8,452 bases of DNA from Bryobacterales bacterium (lineage in GTDB: Bacteria > Acidobacteriota > Terriglobia > Bryobacterales > Bryobacteraceae): the NCBI GenBank assembly GCA_003164075.1, contig PLRZ01000140.1, positions 3,448 to 11,899 of the forward strand, given 5' to 3'. Under the pieces are notes generated by a model. It made no database searches. It was given only the letters and a program-made list of their open reading frames with translations, and had not been told where the DNA came from. Below, piece after piece: positions 6,887 through 8,452 of the stretch (positions are counted from its first letter, which is position 1; every line of letters starts with the position of its first letter). The position numbers and the translations under genes are program-made.

Positions 6887-6892
6887 AGGACC

Positions 6893-7627
6893 ATGAGGAT
6901 CTTGAAGGCTGTTTCGTGCTTCACGGCAACTGCGGCCCTGCTCTGGAGCCAACAGGCCGCCGCGCCCGCCCCGCCGCGCCCGCCTACCACGCCCTTCACG
7001 GCCGCCGAACTGGAGGCTGTCCCTTTGACGCCACCGCGGGCCGGCGCCAGCGTTACCAAAACACTCTTCAACGGAAAGACTCTGGACGGCTGGCGGGGAA
7101 ACCTGGACTGGTGGTCGGTGAAAGACGGCGCCATCGTGGGGAAGTCCGGCAGTAAGGTACCGACCAGCTTCTTGTACACCAAGGACAGTTACTCCGATTT
7201 CCGGCTCACTCTTTCTTCCAAAATGGTGGAATCGGAGAACCATGCCGGGGTCTGTTTTTGGGGTGAGATAGCGGAACAAGCAGGCAACCCGTGGTATACC
7301 CACGGGCCGCTGGTGATCTTCCCGAACCCGAGCATGTGGGATTATATCGAGGCTAGGGGCCTGCGCGTATATCGGACCACCGCGGAGAAAGTCACCAGCC
7401 AGCACGAATGGGTCAAGGTGGAAATTCTGGCACAGGGCAACCGCGTGCGGTCGGCGTTCAACGGCGTCCAGGTGATGGAATGGAGGGAACCCGACCCGAA
7501 CCGCATCAAAGTCGGACCTATCGGCATCCAACTGCACGCGTTGGACGGACCACAAGAGGTTTTATACAAGGACATCGTGGTGGAGACCTTCCCCCGGGAA
7601 GATCGGCTGATCACCCTGAAGAAGTGA
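6893..7627 (+). CDS. Secreted DUF1080 (3-keto-disaccharide hydrolase-like) protein
   Basis: 244 aa. An N-terminal Sec signal peptide (about 1-24) is followed by an Ala/Pro-rich linker (AAAPAPPRPPTTP, 22-34) and a single DUF1080 domain (about 55-235), a concanavalin-like beta-sandwich. Family marks are LFNGKTLDGW (58-67), WWSVKDGAIVGKSG (73-86), FLYTKDSYSDFRL (93-105), NHAGVCFWGE (116-125, where relatives often have GVFFRG), and the closing VGPIGIQLHALDGPQEVLYKDI (207-228). Proteins of this family are found with glycosidases and glucose-fructose-type oxidoreductases, and some split 3-keto-glycosides; whether this one does is not shown. The ATG at 6893 is chosen because it begins the signal peptide and sits at the predicted transcription start. 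The gene is divergent from the glycosidase block and is followed by gene debris, so it appears monocistronic. Confidence 0.82.
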   Translation: MRILKAVSCFTATAALLWSQQAAAPAPPRPPTTPFTAAELEAVPLTPPRAGASVTKTLFNGKTLDGWRGNLDWWSVKDGAIVGKSGSKVPTSFLYTKDSYSDFRLTLSSKMVESENHAGVCFWGEIAEQAGNPWYTHGPLVIFPNPSMWDYIEARGLRVYRTTAEKVTSQHEWVKVEILAQGNRVRSAFNGVQVMEWREPDPNRIKVGPIGIQLHALDGPQEVLYKDIVVETFPREDRLITLKK

Positions 7628-7674
7628 CGTGCGCCGCGGGCGCCGTCTCGTGTACACTTTGAGAGTTCGTTGTC

Positions 7675-7881
7675 CTAATTGTCGTCTGCATTGCCGCTTG
7701 CGCGGGCTACTCCGTTGCCGTAAACCGTCAGGGGAGTCAGGCCGAAAAGGTTCTTCATCACGGTGCTGACGCCGGTGGTGGGATGATCCTTATACTTGGC
7801 TACGGTGACGAAAACGTCGCAATCCACGTAGGAGTGGTTGACATTCACAAAGCCGCAATTCCAGAAAGTGAAACGCCGGCG
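7675..7881 (-). pseudogene. Internal fragment of a DUF362-family protein gene
   Basis: The minus strand encodes FTFWNCGFVNVNHSYVDCDV followed by FVTVAKYKDHPTTGVSTVMK and NLFGLTPLTVYGNG. This is the core motif region of DUF362 proteins (DVFV.vAK.K.H...GV...KNLFG), which in full length are about 250-400 residues. Only about 65 codons are recognisable. The frame hits TAG at 7675 soon after the motif, and upstream of about 7881 the family resemblance fades into unrelated sequence that overlaps the start of the aldolase fragment. Both ends are therefore missing and no function is expected. DUF362 proteins include redox and ferredoxin-like members, but the family function is largely unknown. Confidence 0.7.
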
Positions 7882-7945
7882 GCTTTCCTGGCAACCTGGT
7901 AACGACGACCATGCGCAATAGCGCGCTACCGTGTATCCTTGTGGC

Positions 7946-8122
7946 TTGACGAGGCTCCACGGCATATTCACCCCACTGCTGGTGCCCCTGGATGAACGGG
8001 GCCAGATCAATGAGCTGGAACTTCGACGATTCGTCTCCTGGCTGATTGAACGCGGTGTTCACGGGCTTTATCCGAATGGTTCAACGGGAGAGTTCACGCG
8101 CTTCACGCCCGAAGAGCGGCGA
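7946..8122 (+). pseudogene. N-terminal fragment of a DapA-family (dihydrodipicolinate synthase / N-acetylneuraminate lyase-like) aldolase gene
   Basis: 59 codons read as the start of a DapA/NAL-superfamily barrel: [20 protein letters not shown] (4-23), [20 protein letters not shown] (26-45), [14 protein letters not shown] (46-59). The NGSTGE loop is the family's carboxylate-binding signature. The Schiff-base lysine and catalytic tyrosine, further downstream in a normal protein of about 300 residues, are absent. The homology stops at EERR, and the very next codon (CTA, 8123-8125) is the reverse complement of the TAG stop of the opposite-strand enolase-superfamily gene. A TTG at 7946 could be its native start, but no ribosome site precedes it and the true 5' end may be lost. 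It is a remnant, possibly of a sugar-acid aldolase. Confidence 0.7.
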
Positions 8123-8452
8123 CTACCAGTTCGTATACGACCCGTCCGGACGGAGCATACCTCCGAGACTCCCCGGTTTTGTCACTTCCGTGATGAGAGT
8201 TGCCTCCTTGGGATCGAATTCGACACCCAAACCGGGCCGCTCGTTCACATAGACCTTGCCTTGACGGAAGTCATAGCATTGCGGCAGGTATGGCCGCGTG
8301 CCCGAGCCGCCAACCTGCAAGAGGAACGGCACATCGGTAGCGGCGGCGACATGCACCTCCGCGGCGGTGGAAATCGGTCCCGTGCCCTCTGGGATCAATC
8401 CCGTAAAGTGCGTCTCGCACATGGCGGCGATCTTCATGTACTCGGTGATGCC
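8123..8452 (-). CDS. Enolase-superfamily (mandelate racemase / sugar-acid dehydratase type) protein, C-terminal 109 codons, cut by window edge
   Basis: The gene enters from the right edge and ends at TAG (8123). The visible part matches the C-terminus of mandelate racemase/muconate-lactonizing-type enzymes: [20 protein letters not shown] at the end of the barrel, [20 protein letters not shown] returning to the capping domain, then [20 protein letters not shown] and GLGVEFDP, with the natural end RPDGSYTNW. Members are Mg-dependent and abstract the proton alpha to a carboxylate; many in sugar loci dehydrate aldonic acids such as galactonate or rhamnonate. The metal ligands and catalytic residues lie outside the window, so substrate and reaction cannot be assigned. 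The C-terminus looks intact although the aldolase fragment on the other strand abuts its stop codon. It is probably cytoplasmic. Confidence 0.8.
   Translation of the reverse strand, partial: GITEYMKIAAMCETHFTGLIPEGTGPISTAAEVHVAAATDVPFLLQVGGSGTRPYLPQCYDFRQGKVYVNERPGLGVEFDPKEATLITEVTKPGSLGGMLRPDGSYTNW

Larger units (their letters stand above)
6291..6892. other. Divergent intergenic region with two promoters and a broken small gene
   Basis: This 602-bp stretch separates the minus-strand glycosidase block from the plus-strand DUF1080 gene. It holds the GH106-like promoter (6313-6328), a frameshifted small-gene remnant (6592-6731) and the DUF1080 promoter (6858-6886). Between about 6330 and 6590 I see no gene, strong hairpin or recognisable repeat. 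A long minus-strand frame stays open across this part, but its protein resembles nothing I know. On the minus strand an isolated, near-ideal ribosome site (AAGGAGG, 6 nt before an ATG at 6819) leads into that frame. Confidence 0.6.
7628..8122. other. Stretch of gene debris without an intact gene
   Basis: These 495 bp hold two gene pieces in opposite orientation: a DUF362 fragment on the minus strand (7675 to about 7881) and an aldolase-family N-terminus on the plus strand (7946-8122). The joins are abrupt. Right after the DUF1080 stop there is only a weak hairpin (GCGCC/GGCGC, 7631-7643) without a T-tract. No inverted repeats, transposase fragments or target-site duplications were seen that would name the agent. 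Confidence 0.6.

Noticed and set aside
7631..7643. Rho-independent terminator after the DUF1080 gene
   Set aside because: The hairpin has only five base pairs with a 3-nt loop and no T-tract follows.
7790..8062. A 90-codon minus-strand frame across the aldolase fragment
   Set aside because: It is a shadow: the plus strand here shows clear DapA-family sequence and the next frame shows DUF362 motifs, while this frame shows no family resemblance.
7946..8452. Continuation of the aldolase frame to the right edge as one long plus-strand gene
   Set aside because: After position 8122 the frame stays open but the protein no longer resembles the family, and the opposite strand encodes the well-conserved C-terminus of an enolase-superfamily enzyme.
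1..8452. CRISPR array, tRNA or rRNA genes, insertion sequences, attachment sites
   Set aside because: No regularly spaced repeats, no tRNA cloverleaf signatures, no transposase or integrase motifs and no terminal inverted repeats were found on reading both strands.

Overview
The window looks like accessory DNA from a free-living, polysaccharide-degrading bacterium, most likely an acidobacterium of the Solibacter/Bryobacter type. This is inferred from the mix of genes: secreted GH106-like and clan GH-D glycosidases, a DUF1080 protein, DUF362, an enolase-superfamily dehydratase, high GC and Gly/Pro/Arg-rich linkers inside secreted enzymes. No rRNA, tRNA or other marker gene is present to prove it.

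Layout. Three intact or window-cut glycosidase genes lie on the minus strand, in transcription order: a GH106-like alpha-L-rhamnosidase-type enzyme (6290 to 3537), a clan GH-D (GH27/GH36-type) alpha-galactosidase-like enzyme (2803 to 449), and the start of a clan GH-A beta-galactosidase-like enzyme that runs off the left edge (413 to 1). Between the first two sits a short chimeric pseudogene (3314 to 2965). Its 5' half is a diverged copy of the start of the GH106-like gene, and its 3' half is a PKD-domain tail read in another frame. A DUF1080 gene (6893 to 7627) is divergent from the block on the plus strand.

The 602-bp divergent intergenic region carries a consensus extended -10 promoter for the GH106-like gene, a promoter placed so that the DUF1080 mRNA should be leaderless, and the remains of a small helical-protein gene broken by an 8-bp tandem duplication. 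To the right, 7628-8122 is a graveyard: an internal piece of a DUF362 gene (minus) and a 59-codon N-terminal piece of a DapA/aldolase-family gene (plus). The latter ends exactly at the stop codon of an enolase-superfamily (mandelate racemase group) gene entering from the right edge (8452 to 8123).

How it fits together. The intact genes are consistent with extracytoplasmic attack on a rhamnose- and galactose-containing glycan, such as pectic rhamnogalacturonan or exopolysaccharide. All four secreted proteins have Sec-type signal peptides. The DUF1080 protein may act on oxidised (3-keto) sugars, and the enolase-superfamily protein may be an aldonate dehydratase. A DapA-like aldolase would fit a non-phosphorylative sugar-acid route, but here only its broken start remains. 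Substrate and pathway are inference. I did not find a clearly new system. The most unusual content is the evidence of repeated recombination and decay (at least three broken or fused gene remnants) and the divergent features of the GH-D and GH106-like enzymes.
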